A stretch of DNA of 64,000 nucleotides from Streptomyces sp. CGMCC 4.7035 (GTDB taxonomy: Bacteria > Actinomycetota > Actinomycetes > Streptomycetales > Streptomycetaceae), in contig NZ_CP134053.1 of the NCBI RefSeq assembly GCF_031583065.1, positions 2,852,001 to 2,916,000 on the forward strand, in the 5' to 3' direction. The translations under genes and the position numbers were made by a program. Shown here piece after piece: positions 52,613-61,361 of this stretch (position 1 is the first letter of the stretch; every line of letters starts with the position of its first letter). The notes under the pieces are model-generated. The model ran no database searches and was not told the DNA's origin. It was given only the letters and a program-made list of their open reading frames with translations.

Positions 52613-52628
52613 GCCCCGACAGACGGAG

Positions 52629-52660
52629 AGCCGACCCGAGGCCAGCCCCGGGTCGGCTTT
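52629..52660 (+). terminator. terminator after the MFS exporter
   Basis: AGCCGACCCG (52629-52638) pairs perfectly with CGGGTCGGCT (52649-52658) and is followed by TT. It lies 17 bases after the stop at 52612. Confidence 0.75.
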
Positions 52661-52732
52661 CCGTGACCGGCGCTCACGCCAGGTTCTTGGCGAAGAACTC
52701 CTCCATGTCCCTGCCTCTCCTGCGGTTGTTCG

Positions 52733-53650
52733 TCAGCGGACGTGGCAGTCGAACCAGTCGACAGCGACCTCGGGGTGCTCGCTGAAGTAGTTGTAGCCGT
52801 CGAAGCGGCGGGTGCTGCCGTGGATCCAGTGCATCTGCTTGTCCTCGACGGGGATGGCGTCGTGGACGGCCTGCACGGCTTCAGGGGTGGTCATGACGTC
52901 GTCGTGCTCCTGCGTCACCAGCGTGGGTACGGTGATGGCGGAGGCGTACTTGGCAGGCGACTGCTCTGCAAGACGGAATCCGGTGCGCTCCAGCACGGCC
53001 TGGTCGAGCCGGTCGTAACCGCCTCTGAAACCAAGGGCCTTGGAGAACTGTTCGCCGATGGAACGGCCCTCCAACGGCTGGAGCATCACCAGTGCCTGGA
53101 TCTCGGCGAACTCCTCGGGGTGCTTGGCCCAGGCCACGGCAGTGGAGTTGGCGCCCAGGCACACCGACAGCAGGGCCTTCTTCATGTTCTTGGTGTCGGG
53201 GCGTGCCGCGGCGTAGCGGAGGGCTCCGATGACGTCGCGGTACTCGGTGAGGCCGATCGTGCAGATGCCGCCGTTGCCGTACCCGCTCATGCCGTGGTTG
53301 CGCAGGTCGTAGGCGAGGACGTTGTAGCCGGCGTCGTGCAGTGCCTTGTAGGAGGGGAGGAAGTTGACCTCGAAGCCGCCGAAGCGGTCCCAGCCGGGCA
53401 GGTGTCCGGGATAGCCGTAGCGGTTGCCGGGGGAGAAGTGGTTGTGGGTGATCAGCCGGTCCGAGTCGGCCGGGATGAACCACCCCTCGAGAGGCACGCC
53501 GTCCATCGACGGGAACGTCACGTCCTCGTAGGCCAGGCCCAGTTCGGAGGGCCGGCGCAGCAGAGGCGCGCGCCGGCCGTCGGTGGTGCCTTCCGTCCAC
53601 TGCCCGACGAATCCGTTGAATGCCAGCTCGGCCATGTCGAGTTCGGTCAT
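52733..53650 (-). CDS. alpha/beta hydrolase
   Basis: 305 aa, alpha/beta-hydrolase fold. The oxyanion region is ITHNHFSPGNRYGYPGHLPG, then YNVLAYDLRNHGMSGYGNGG. The nucleophile elbow region is LLSVCLGANSTAVAWAKHP (with Cys rather than Ser at the centre: S-V-C-L-G), and the acid/base part is VTQEHDDVMTTPEAVQAVHD and MHWIHGSTRRFDGY. The CxG elbow suggests a dienelactone-hydrolase- or YcjY-like enzyme. AGGAG precedes ATG 53650. A conserved box lies 142 bases upstream at 53792. Confidence 0.8.
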   Translation of the reverse strand: MTELDMAELAFNGFVGQWTEGTTDGRRAPLLRRPSELGLAYEDVTFPSMDGVPLEGWFIPADSDRLITHNHFSPGNRYGYPGHLPGWDRFGGFEVNFLPSYKALHDAGYNVLAYDLRNHGMSGYGNGGICTIGLTEYRDVIGALRYAAARPDTKNMKKALLSVCLGANSTAVAWAKHPEEFAEIQALVMLQPLEGRSIGEQFSKALGFRGGYDRLDQAVLERTGFRLAEQSPAKYASAITVPTLVTQEHDDVMTTPEAVQAVHDAIPVEDKQMHWIHGSTRRFDGYNYFSEHPEVAVDWFDCHVR

Positions 53651-53791
53651 GGTGCGCTCCTGATTTCCCGGCAAGGGTGCTTGATGTGTGGTACTCCGGG
53701 CGCCTGAATTTTCCTCAAGATAGGCCCGTAAGTACATTTTCTGCATCTTGAGCCGGGTCTGGGTAGAGAAAGTGAAGGGGAAGGAATTCTC

Positions 53792-53812
53792 CCAGGGAGT
53801 AATTCCTCCCTG
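53792..53812. promoter_or_regulatory. conserved palindromic box before the hydrolase gene
   Basis: CCAGGGAGTAATTCCTCCCT, then G. Here the inverted nature of the box is clear: AGGGAG-taattc-CTCCCT is a perfect 6-base-arm palindrome. Confidence 0.55.
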
Positions 53813-53866
53813 CCGGGAACGGGATGAATCCGGTAATGGTGCGGATGCGCCTGCGTTCCTCATGGC

Positions 53867-53910
53867 TGTGCCCTTGTCGGGCCGCAGTGCGGCGCCCCGA
53901 CAAGGGCACA
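53867..53910 (-). terminator. strong hairpin after the 53935 dehydrogenase
   Basis: TGTGCCCTTGTCGGG (53867-53881) pairs perfectly over 15 bases with CCCGACAAGGGCACA (53896-53910), with a 14-base loop. It begins 25 bases after the dehydrogenase stop on the minus strand. Confidence 0.75.
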
Positions 53911-53934
53911 GGGAGTGTGGTGGAGAATCCGGGG

Positions 53935-54978
53935 TCAGATCGTCGCGGTGTCGATCACGAACCGGTACCGGACGTCGCTCGCCTGCACCCGCTCGTACGC
54001 CTCGTTGATCTCGGACGCGGCGATGACTTCGATCTCGGCGCCGAAGCCGTGCTCGGCACAGAAGTCCAGCATCTCCTGGGTCTCGGCGATGCCGCCGATG
54101 GCGGAGCCGGCGATCGACCTGCGGCCCATGATCAGGGGAAAGACGTTGACGGAGATCGGCTCCTCGGGGGCGCCGACGTTGACCAGGACTCCGTCGATCT
54201 TCAGCAGGTTCACGTAGCCGCTGAAGTCCAGCGGAGCCGAGACCGTCGAGACGATCAGGTCGAAGGTGCCGGCCAGGTCCTCGAAGGTCTTCGGGTCGCT
54301 GGTGGCGTAGTAGCGGTCCGCGCCCAGGTTCAGGCCGTCGTCCTTCTTGCGCAGCGACTGCGAGAGGACGGTGACCTCGGCGCCCAGCGCGTGCGCGATC
54401 TTGACGCCCATGTGGCCGAGGCCGCCCAGACCGACGATCGCGACCTTCTTGCCGGGACCGGCGCCCCAGTGCTTGAGCGGGGAGTACAGGGTGATGCCCG
54501 CGCACAGCAGCGGGGCGGCCACGTCGAGGGCGAGGCCGTCGGGGATGCGGACGGCGTAATTCTCGTCGACCACGATCTTCTCGGAGTAGCCGCCGTAGGT
54601 GGGCCGGCCGTCCTTGTCGAGGTAGTTGTACGTCTGGATCATGCCGCTGCCGGTGCAGTACTGCTCCAGTCCGGCCTTGCAGTGCTCGCACTCGCGGCAA
54701 GAGTCGACGAAGCAGCCGACGCCCACCCGGTCGCCGACCTGGTACTTCGTGACACCGGGGCCGACCTCGGAGACGACACCGGCGATCTCGTGACCGGGGA
54801 CCATCGGGAAGATGGCGGTACCCCAGCCCTCCTGGACCTGGTGGATGTCGGAGTGACAGATGCCGGCGAACTTGATGTCGATCAGCACGTCGAATTCGCC
54901 GACCGGGCGCCGCTCGATGGTGGCGCGCTCCAGCGGAGCCTTGGCGGCGGGCGCGGCGTAAGCAGCAACGGTGGTCAT
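53935..54978 (-). CDS. NAD(P)-dependent cinnamyl-alcohol-type dehydrogenase (YahK-like)
   Basis: 347 aa. Catalytic zinc: [15 protein letters not shown] and [13 protein letters not shown]. Structural zinc: [21 protein letters not shown]-binding: [20 protein letters not shown] near residue 185. The family reduces aldehydes to alcohols with NADPH. GGAGAC lies before ATG 54978. A conserved box (55065-55085) lies 87 bases upstream, suggesting joint control with the XRE-linked genes. Confidence 0.88.
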   Translation of the reverse strand: MTTVAAYAAPAAKAPLERATIERRPVGEFDVLIDIKFAGICHSDIHQVQEGWGTAIFPMVPGHEIAGVVSEVGPGVTKYQVGDRVGVGCFVDSCRECEHCKAGLEQYCTGSGMIQTYNYLDKDGRPTYGGYSEKIVVDENYAVRIPDGLALDVAAPLLCAGITLYSPLKHWGAGPGKKVAIVGLGGLGHMGVKIAHALGAEVTVLSQSLRKKDDGLNLGADRYYATSDPKTFEDLAGTFDLIVSTVSAPLDFSGYVNLLKIDGVLVNVGAPEEPISVNVFPLIMGRRSIAGSAIGGIAETQEMLDFCAEHGFGAEIEVIAASEINEAYERVQASDVRYRFVIDTATI

Positions 54979-55064
54979 GAGGGGGGTCTCCTAGCAGTGC
55001 TCTCGTGCCCGGCTGCCTTCGGACCGGGCACGGTGACGAGCCTGCCTCGCCGCCGGGAAATGAC

Positions 55065-55085
55065 CCAGGGCAGGAATGCGCCTAC
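55065..55085. promoter_or_regulatory. conserved box before the 53935 dehydrogenase
   Basis: CCAGGGCAGGAATGCGCCTA, then C; the left part matches the consensus and the right part is degenerate. It lies upstream of the minus-strand dehydrogenase start at 54978. Confidence 0.4.
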
Positions 55086-55222
55086 GTTCGCGGTTCCTAC
55101 CACTGTCAGAGTCAGGCTCTTGCCCGGCGGCGCGTGAAATGTGACATGTCCTCAAGAATTATGCACTCAAGAATTCGGTTCGCTCACCGCCTCCTCGTCA
55201 TGGGGAAGACCACGAGAAGGCA

Positions 55223-55247
55223 AAGGGGGGATAAAAGTCTCCCTGCC
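55223..55247 (+). promoter_or_regulatory. conserved box before the molybdenum oxidoreductase operon
   Basis: GGGGGGATAAAAGTCTCCCT with flanking AA and GCC, about 150 bases before ATG 55400. It shows the GGGA-TAAAA-TCCCT form. The remaining intergenic sequence (55010-55399) shows GAAGG near 55390 as the binding site and no other element I can name. Confidence 0.5.
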
Positions 55248-55399
55248 GTGAGTGTGGCCGGTGATGCAAGACTTCCGGCGTGACCGGCCGCCGCTGCCAA
55301 GGTGCGCGCGGTTGCCCTTTCCCCGCGGCGGCGTTGATCCCGCGCCTGCTGCCCCGCTGTTGTTCACGACTGTCCCGTCCGTGATGCGAAGGCGTACGT

Positions 55400-56038
55400 A
55401 TGTCTGCTGACCTCTCTGAATCCGCTGTTCCACCCTCGACCGAATCGGGTGAGTCCTCCTCGGGGCCCAGCCGGCGTACCGTCATCGCCACTGGTGTCGT
55501 GGTGGGCGGTGCCGTGGTGGCCGGAGGGACGTTCCTCGCCGGCTCTGAGGAGGCCACCGCCGCGGAAGCAGCGCGCTCCAGCCGGGTGTCCCTGACGGTC
55601 AACGGCACCCGCCGGACCGTGACGGTGGACAACCGCACCTCGCTGCTGGACCTGCTGCGCGAGCACCTCGACCTGACCGGCTCCAAGAAGGGCTGCAACG
55701 CCGGGGCCTGCGGGGCGTGCACGGTGCTGGTCGACGGACAGCGGGTCAACTCCTGCCTGACGCTGGCCGTGCGGCTGGAGGGCGCCGAGGTCACCACGAT
55801 CGAGGGCCTGGCCAAGGGCGACGAACTGCACCCGCTGCAGCAGGCGTTCATCGACGAGGACGCCTACCAATGCGGTTACTGCACTCCAGGGCAGATCCTC
55901 TCCGGCGTCGGCTGCATCCAGGAGGGCCACACCGGTTCGCCGGAGGAGATCCGGGAGTGGATGAGCGGCAACATCTGCCGCTGCGGCTGCTACGTCAAGA
56001 TCGTGTGCGCGGTCGAACAGACCGCGGGCCGGAAGTGA
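55400..56038 (+). CDS. molybdenum aldehyde oxidoreductase, [2Fe-2S] subunit (PaoA-like, Tat-exported)
   Basis: 212 aa. A twin-arginine signal (PSRRTVIATGVVVGGAVVAG) is at residues 26-45, so the complex is probably exported. The mature part has the plant-type [2Fe-2S] site (GCNAGACGACTVLVDGQRVN, then SC) and the second cluster domain (CGYCTPGQIL, then NICRCGCYVK). It resembles the small subunit of periplasmic aldehyde oxidoreductase PaoABC. ATG 55400 with GAAGG 8 bases upstream. First gene of a three-subunit operon. Confidence 0.88.
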   Translation: MSADLSESAVPPSTESGESSSGPSRRTVIATGVVVGGAVVAGGTFLAGSEEATAAEAARSSRVSLTVNGTRRTVTVDNRTSLLDLLREHLDLTGSKKGCNAGACGACTVLVDGQRVNSCLTLAVRLEGAEVTTIEGLAKGDELHPLQQAFIDEDAYQCGYCTPGQILSGVGCIQEGHTGSPEEIREWMSGNICRCGCYVKIVCAVEQTAGRK

Positions 56039-56050
56039 GGAGCGGCCACC

Positions 56051-57031
56051 ATGCATCCCTTCTCCTACACCCGCGTCTCCGACACCCGTGAAGCCCTCAA
56101 GGCCGGTCGCGCAGGCGGTCGTTACATCGCCGGGGGGACCACGCTGGTCGACCTGATGCGGGAGACCGTCGAGCGCCCCGAGGCGCTGGTCGACATCTCC
56201 GGCCTGCCGCTCCGCGAAGTCACCGTCACCGAGCGCGGGGGCTTGCGCATCGGAGCGCTGGTGCGGATGGCCGAGGCCGCCGCGCACCCCAAGGTACGCA
56301 CGCTGTATCCCGTCATTTCCCAGGCCCTGGAACTGAGCGCGTCCGCCCAGCTGCGGAACATGGCCACCATCGGCGGCAACATCATGCAGCGCACCCGGTG
56401 CACCTACTTCCGTGATGTGACCGCGGCCTGCAACAAGCGTGAGCCCGGCTCCGGTTGTGCGGCGCGGGAGGGCTTCAACCGGATGCACGCGATCCTCGGC
56501 ACCTCCGACGCCTGCGTGGCCACCCACCCTTCCGACGTGGCCGTCGCCTTCGCTGCCCTGGAGGCAACGGTGCATCTCCTCGGCGCGGAGGGCGTGCGCA
56601 CCCTGCCGTTCGCCGACTTCCTGCTACGGCCCGGCACGACCCCGAACCGTGAACAAGCTCTCAGAAAAGGCGAGTTGATCACGGCTGTGGAGATCCCAGC
56701 GCTTCCGCGTCCGCTCAAGTCCGGATACCTGAAGGTGCGCGACCGGCAGTCCTACGAGTTCGCCCTGACCTCGGCGGCGGTCGCGTTGCACGTCCGGCGC
56801 GGGGTCATCCAGGAGGCGAAGGTCGCCGCCGGTGGCGTGGGGACCGTGCCGTGGAAACTGCCCGCCGTCGAGCGGCACCTCGTCGGTGAGCGTCCCTCGG
56901 AGTCCGTGTGGACGTCCGCTGCCGCGAAGGCGGCGGACGGCGCCCGTCCCCTTCAGCACAACGGCTTCAAGGTCGAGCTGCTGAAACGGACCGTCGCACG
57001 CCAGCTGCGCATCGTAGGAGGTACGAAGTGA
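56051..57031 (+). CDS. molybdenum aldehyde oxidoreductase, FAD subunit (PaoB-like)
   Basis: 326 aa. The FAD-binding segments are GGRYIAGGTTLVDLMRETVE near residue 20-38 and ATIGGNIMQRTRCTYFRDVT near 105. The extra Cys-rich insert RCTYFRDVTAACNKREPGSG, followed by Cys and a later DAC, is the [4Fe-4S] site known from PaoB and related subunits. The C-terminal CO dehydrogenase flavoprotein domain (SYEFALTSAAVALHVRRG) follows. It starts 12 bases after the first subunit and overlaps the third by four bases. Confidence 0.88.
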   Translation: MHPFSYTRVSDTREALKAGRAGGRYIAGGTTLVDLMRETVERPEALVDISGLPLREVTVTERGGLRIGALVRMAEAAAHPKVRTLYPVISQALELSASAQLRNMATIGGNIMQRTRCTYFRDVTAACNKREPGSGCAAREGFNRMHAILGTSDACVATHPSDVAVAFAALEATVHLLGAEGVRTLPFADFLLRPGTTPNREQALRKGELITAVEIPALPRPLKSGYLKVRDRQSYEFALTSAAVALHVRRGVIQEAKVAAGGVGTVPWKLPAVERHLVGERPSESVWTSAAAKAADGARPLQHNGFKVELLKRTVARQLRIVGGTK

Positions 57032-59220
57032 GCCCCCAGCCACAGGCAGCCGTGGGCGCGCCATTGTCCCGGGTGGACGGCCGCCTCAAGGTCACCGGAA
57101 AGGCGCTGTACGCCGCCGAACACGACGTCGAGGGTGTGGTGCATGCCGTCATCGTCGACGCGAGCATCGGGCGCGGCCGTGTCACCTCGATCGACACCGG
57201 TGACGCCGAGAAACAAACCGGTGTGCTGCGGGTGATCCATCACGGCAACGCGCCGACGCTGCCGTACCGCGACAACGCCGGATCCAACAACCCGCCCGGC
57301 CGCAGGCTCAGGGTCTTCCAGGAGGATCGGGTGCTCTTCCGCGGCCAGCCGGTCGCGGTCGTGGTGGCGAGCACGTTGGAGGCCGCGCAGCACGGGGCGA
57401 GCCTGGTGAAGGTCCGCTACGACGCCGAGCGGCCCTCGACCGACCTGCACGAGGCCGAGCCGGGCGCGCCGACGGACTACGCGCGCGGCGACGCGGAAGC
57501 CGGCCTGCGTTCCTCAGCCGTACGGCTGGACCTGACGTACGAGCTGGCGCGCAACCACCACAACCCGATGGAGCCGCACGCCACCATCGCCCGCTGGGAC
57601 GGCGACAAGCTGACCGTCTGGGACAAGACCCAGTGGGTGATGGGCACACACGACGAGCTCGCTGCCGTGTTCGACCTGCCCGCGGACTCGGTGCGCGTGA
57701 TCTCGCCGTTCGTCGGCGGCGGTTTCGGCAGCGGACTGCGCTGCTGGCCGCACACGGTCGTCGCCGCGCTGGCCGCGCGGGTGGCGCGACGCCCGGTCAA
57801 ACTGGTGCTCAGCCGCAGGCAGATGTACTTCGGCACCGGCTTCAGGCCGTCGTACGAGTACCGGCTGCGGCTCGGCAGTGACCGGCGAGGCCGGCTGAAC
57901 GCCGCGATCCACGACATCGACGCCGAGACCTCGTCGTACGAGACGTTCTTCGAGGCCGTCATGTCGGCAGGCCAGATGCTCTACAGCATGCCCAACGTCC
58001 GTCAGGCGTACCGGCGGGTGCCCCTCGACGTGAACACCCCTATCTGGATGCGCGGCCCCGGCTTCGCCTCGGCCTCATTCGTGATCGAGTCCGCGATGGA
58101 CGAACTCGCACACGAACTCGACCTCGACCCGATCGAGTTGCGCCGGCGCAACGAGCCGAGCGAGGACGAGTCGACGAACGAGCCGTTCTCCACCCGACGG
58201 CTCAGTGAGTGCTACACGGTCGGCGCGCGTGAGTTCGGCTGGGACCGCCGTAACCCGAGGCCGCGCTCGACGCGGGACGGGGACTGGCTGGTCGGCCTGG
58301 GCATGGCCGCAGGTGTGTACGACCCGGGGCGGTATCCCGCGCAGGCGCGGGCCCGTCTGGACGCCGACGGCACCGCGGTGGTCGAAGCGGCCACCAGTGA
58401 CATGGGGCCCGGCACCTACACCTCCCAGACCCAAGTGGCCGCGGACGCACTCGGGTTGACGATGCGCACGGTGACCTTCAGGCTGGGGGACTCCCTGTAT
58501 CCGCCGACCTCGCCGCACGGCGGCTCGGCGACCATGGCCAGCGTCGGCTCGGCCGTCGTCGACGCCTGCAACAAGGTGCGGCAGGAGGCGATTCGGCTGG
58601 CCGTCGAGGACCGGGAGTCGCCGCTGTACGGCGTGAACGCGGACGACGTGGTGGTGCGGAACGGCCGACTGCATGTGCAGGGCAGCCCGGCGCGCGGGGA
58701 GACGTACAAGAGTCTGCTGGCCCGCAACGACCGCTCTCACCTGGAATCGAAGGGTTCCTACGACGGGCCGGGCAGCGACCGGTCTGCCTACTTCGCCTAC
58801 AACGCCACCTTCGCCGAGGTCGCCGTGGACGCGAACCTGGGTCTGGTGCGGGTGCGGCGGATGCTCGGCGTGTACGACGCGGGGCGGATCATCAGCCCCA
58901 AGCTGGCCGAGAGCCAGGCGTTCGGCGGCATCGTGGGCGGCATCGGCACGGCCCTGCTGGAGCACACGGTCACCGACCACCGGGACGGTCGGATCGTGAA
59001 TGCCAGCCTGGCCGACTACCTCGTGCCCGTGAACGCCGACGTGCCCGAGATCAAGGCGATCTACCTGGACGGCGAGGACAACGCCGGCAACCTGCTGGGC
59101 GTCAAGGGACTCGGCGAGGTCGTCCAAGTGGGTGTGGCGGCCGCGATCGGCAACGCGGTCTTCAACGCCACCGGCCGACGGATCCGCCAACTGCCCATCA
59201 CCGCCGAGGCGTTGCTCTGA
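57028..59220 (+). CDS. molybdenum aldehyde oxidoreductase, Mo-cofactor catalytic subunit (PaoC-like)
   Basis: 730 aa. The N-terminal domain (SRVDGRLKVTGKALYAAEHD) and the Mo-pterin-binding domains follow the xanthine dehydrogenase family: GGGFGSGLRCWPHTVVAALA near residue 230, PIWMRGPGFASASFVIESAM near 335, and the C-terminal GVKGLGEVVQVGVAAAIGNA, whose Glu is the catalytic base. GTG 57028 overlaps the previous stop, with a perfect GGAGG before it. It should oxidise aldehydes (aromatic ones in PaoABC) to acids. With the small subunit's Tat signal, the whole enzyme probably moves folded across the membrane. Confidence 0.9.
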   Translation: MSPQPQAAVGAPLSRVDGRLKVTGKALYAAEHDVEGVVHAVIVDASIGRGRVTSIDTGDAEKQTGVLRVIHHGNAPTLPYRDNAGSNNPPGRRLRVFQEDRVLFRGQPVAVVVASTLEAAQHGASLVKVRYDAERPSTDLHEAEPGAPTDYARGDAEAGLRSSAVRLDLTYELARNHHNPMEPHATIARWDGDKLTVWDKTQWVMGTHDELAAVFDLPADSVRVISPFVGGGFGSGLRCWPHTVVAALAARVARRPVKLVLSRRQMYFGTGFRPSYEYRLRLGSDRRGRLNAAIHDIDAETSSYETFFEAVMSAGQMLYSMPNVRQAYRRVPLDVNTPIWMRGPGFASASFVIESAMDELAHELDLDPIELRRRNEPSEDESTNEPFSTRRLSECYTVGAREFGWDRRNPRPRSTRDGDWLVGLGMAAGVYDPGRYPAQARARLDADGTAVVEAATSDMGPGTYTSQTQVAADALGLTMRTVTFRLGDSLYPPTSPHGGSATMASVGSAVVDACNKVRQEAIRLAVEDRESPLYGVNADDVVVRNGRLHVQGSPARGETYKSLLARNDRSHLESKGSYDGPGSDRSAYFAYNATFAEVAVDANLGLVRVRRMLGVYDAGRIISPKLAESQAFGGIVGGIGTALLEHTVTDHRDGRIVNASLADYLVPVNADVPEIKAIYLDGEDNAGNLLGVKGLGEVVQVGVAAAIGNAVFNATGRRIRQLPITAEALL

Positions 59221-59367
59221 CGACACCGCCTCCATGGACGAGTCCGGCAGCCGAACTCCCCGTACGGTTGCCGGACCTCCCCGGGCCGCCGCCGCGCATC
59301 GCCCCCGTGGACGCGGCGGCGGCCCTATCCACCTTCTGCGACAGCGACGTCTGTTCTGGAGCCCCCC

Positions 59368-60633
59368 ATGCTGAACATCGCGGACACACTGCACCGCTGG
59401 TGCCGCGAGGAACGCCCCTTCGCCCTGGCCACGGTCGTCGACGTCACCGGCAGCGCACCCCTGCCCATCGGTACGTCGGTGGCGGTGCACGAGGACGGCA
59501 AGGTCATCGGCAGCATCTCCGGCGGCTGCGTCGAGGGCGCGGTGTACGAGCTGTGCCGGCAGGTGCTGGATGAGCAAGATGCGCCCCGGCGGGCCTGGTT
59601 CGGCTACTCCGACGACGACGCCTTTGCTGTGGGCCTGACCTGTGGCGGCGAGCTCGACGTCCTTGTCCAGCGCATCGACCCCGCCGCCCAGCCGCATCTC
59701 GGCGCGGCGCTCGCCGAGGCGGTCGAGGGTCGGCCTGCTGCCGTGGCACAGGTCGTGGACGGGCCCGAGGGATTGCTCGGCACCACTTTGAGCGTGCTCG
59801 GCGACAGTTGGATCGCCGACAGCACGCTCGGCGACGGGCCGACCGGGCGGGCGGTGGCGGACCGGGCCACCGCCCAACTGCGTACCGGACGCACCGCGCT
59901 CCTCACCCTCGGCGGAGACGCCGACACCTGCCCCGAGAAGCTCTCCGTCCTCGTCCACGCGGCCGCCACCCGCCCCCGCATGCTGATCTTCGGCGCGATC
60001 GACTTCGCCGCCGCCCTCGCCCAGGCCGGCCGGTTCCTCGGCTACCACGTCACCGTGTGCGACGCCCGCCCCGTCTTCGCCACCGAAGCCCGCTTCCCGC
60101 ACGCCGACGAGGTGGTCGTCGACTGGCCCCACCGCTACCTGGCCCAGACGGCCGTGGACGCCCGTACCGCCGTCTGCGTGCTGACCCACGACGCCAAGTT
60201 CGACATCCCCCTGCTCCAGCTCGCCCTCGATCTGCCCGTCGGCTACGTCGGCGCCATGGGCTCCCGCCGCACCCACGATGAACGTCTGCGCCGCCTGCGT
60301 GAAGTCGGGGTCACTGATGGACAGTTGGATCGGCTGCACTCCCCGATCGGCCTCGACCTCGGTGCCCGCACCCCCGAGGAGACGGCCACCTCCATCACCG
60401 CCGAGATCATCGCCCACGCAAACCAGAGCACCGGCCTGCCTCTGGCAGGGGTCACCGGTCCGATCCACCGCGTTTCCGGTGCCGCTTCAGACAGTCATGC
60501 GGTGTGCGATCTTCTGCGAAACTCCTTTGACGGCGTGAGCGGAGCAGGAAGCACGGGGGCCTTGAGTGAGGTGCGGCGAGCGGGCGGCGGCATCGACCAG
60601 GTTGCGGCACGGCGAGGACGTCACCCTGGCTGA
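59368..60633 (+). CDS. XdhC/CoxI-family molybdenum-cofactor maturation protein
   Basis: 421 aa. The XdhC N-terminal domain has ATVVDVTGSAPLPIGTSVAV, SISGGCVEGAVYE and LTCGGELDVLVQR. The Rossmann C-terminal domain has MLIFGAIDFAAALAQAGRFL and YVGAMGSRRTHDERLRRLRE. Such proteins bind Mo cofactor and help insert its sulfido ligand into the catalytic subunit. It follows the three-subunit operon by 147 bases on the same strand. The last 45 residues are Gly/Ala/Ser-rich and beyond the family norm. Confidence 0.87.
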   Translation: MLNIADTLHRWCREERPFALATVVDVTGSAPLPIGTSVAVHEDGKVIGSISGGCVEGAVYELCRQVLDEQDAPRRAWFGYSDDDAFAVGLTCGGELDVLVQRIDPAAQPHLGAALAEAVEGRPAAVAQVVDGPEGLLGTTLSVLGDSWIADSTLGDGPTGRAVADRATAQLRTGRTALLTLGGDADTCPEKLSVLVHAAATRPRMLIFGAIDFAAALAQAGRFLGYHVTVCDARPVFATEARFPHADEVVVDWPHRYLAQTAVDARTAVCVLTHDAKFDIPLLQLALDLPVGYVGAMGSRRTHDERLRRLREVGVTDGQLDRLHSPIGLDLGARTPEETATSITAEIIAHANQSTGLPLAGVTGPIHRVSGAASDSHAVCDLLRNSFDGVSGAGSTGALSEVRRAGGGIDQVAARRGRHPG

Positions 60634-60672
60634 CGAATCCGTGGCCCATCACCGTCGTTCGCTACTGCTGGT

Positions 60673-61260
60673 TCATGCCGTCGCAGGGAAGAGGCGCTGG
60701 ACGGCGGCGACGATGGCTGCCCGGCGGGCCGCCAGGAAGGCGTGGCGTTCCTCGCCGAGGGGAACGAGGTCGTTCTGGCCGGCCCACGACAAAGCCAGCT
60801 GACTGACGAACACGAGAATGTCCTCGGGCTCCCACGCGGGATCGAGGTGGCCGGCCTCCTGTGCCTTGCGTACCTGCTCGACCTTGCGGCGCAGGGACTC
60901 CTGCACCGGGTCGTCGGAGGGAGCCTCCTCGGCCGGCAGCTCCAGCTGGCCCCACATCATCAGCCGGTGGCGTTCGGGATGGCGGACGGCGTGGTCATGC
61001 ATGCGGCCGGCGTAGCCCGGTAGGTCGGCGGGATCCAGGGGAACAGCCTCGGCCATGGCGGCGAGCTCCCGCCCGGCGACGAACCGGTAGAGCGCCTCCT
61101 TGCTGCGGAAGTACGCATAGACGCGTTCCTTGCTGGTGCGCGCCGCCTTGGCGATCCGCTCGACCCGCGCTCCCGCGATGCCATGACGGGCGAATTCGGC
61201 GGTGGCCGCGGAAATGATGCGGTCACTGGTGGCGTCGGTGACGCTGCTGCGGGAGGCCAT
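60673..61260 (-). CDS. TetR-family regulator of the aldo/keto reductase
   Basis: 195 aa. DNA-binding part at residues 8-55: TSDRIISAATAEFARHGIAG, VERIAKAARTSKERVYAYF. C-terminal domain of TetR_C type. ATG 61260 with GGGAGG in the coding strand nearby is chosen over GTG 61278. It is divergent from the aldo/keto reductase gene at 61362, and two palindromes lie in the 101-base gap. Confidence 0.88.
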   Translation of the reverse strand: MASRSSVTDATSDRIISAATAEFARHGIAGARVERIAKAARTSKERVYAYFRSKEALYRFVAGRELAAMAEAVPLDPADLPGYAGRMHDHAVRHPERHRLMMWGQLELPAEEAPSDDPVQESLRRKVEQVRKAQEAGHLDPAWEPEDILVFVSQLALSWAGQNDLVPLGEERHAFLAARRAAIVAAVQRLFPATA

Positions 61261-61274
61261 GAGACTCAGTTTAC

Positions 61275-61342
61275 CCAACCGAACCGTTCGGTTTGGCAGC
61301 GGCGGTCGATGACTGTATGCTCAAACCGAACCGTTTGGTTTG
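61275..61342. promoter_or_regulatory. paired operators between TetR and aldo/keto reductase genes
   Basis: CAACCGAACCGTTCGGTTTG (within 61275-61296) and AAACCGAACCGTTTGGTTT (within 61322-61342) are imperfect palindromes with the same core ACCGAACCGTTyGGTTT. The centres are about 46 bases apart. The second lies 20 bases before ATG 61362 and is likely to cover the reductase promoter. This pattern differs from all other operators in the window, so it is specific to this TetR. Confidence 0.75.
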
Positions 61343-61361
61343 AACCTATTGGGGGTCACTC

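Noticed and set aside
52674..52706. A 10-codon minus-strand ORF (MEEFFAKNLA) with a good ribosome binding site
   Set aside because: Too short to call; probably the end of a lost gene or chance.
61275..61342. Palindromes considered as a bidirectional terminator
   Set aside because: They lie between divergent gene starts, so an operator role is far more likely.
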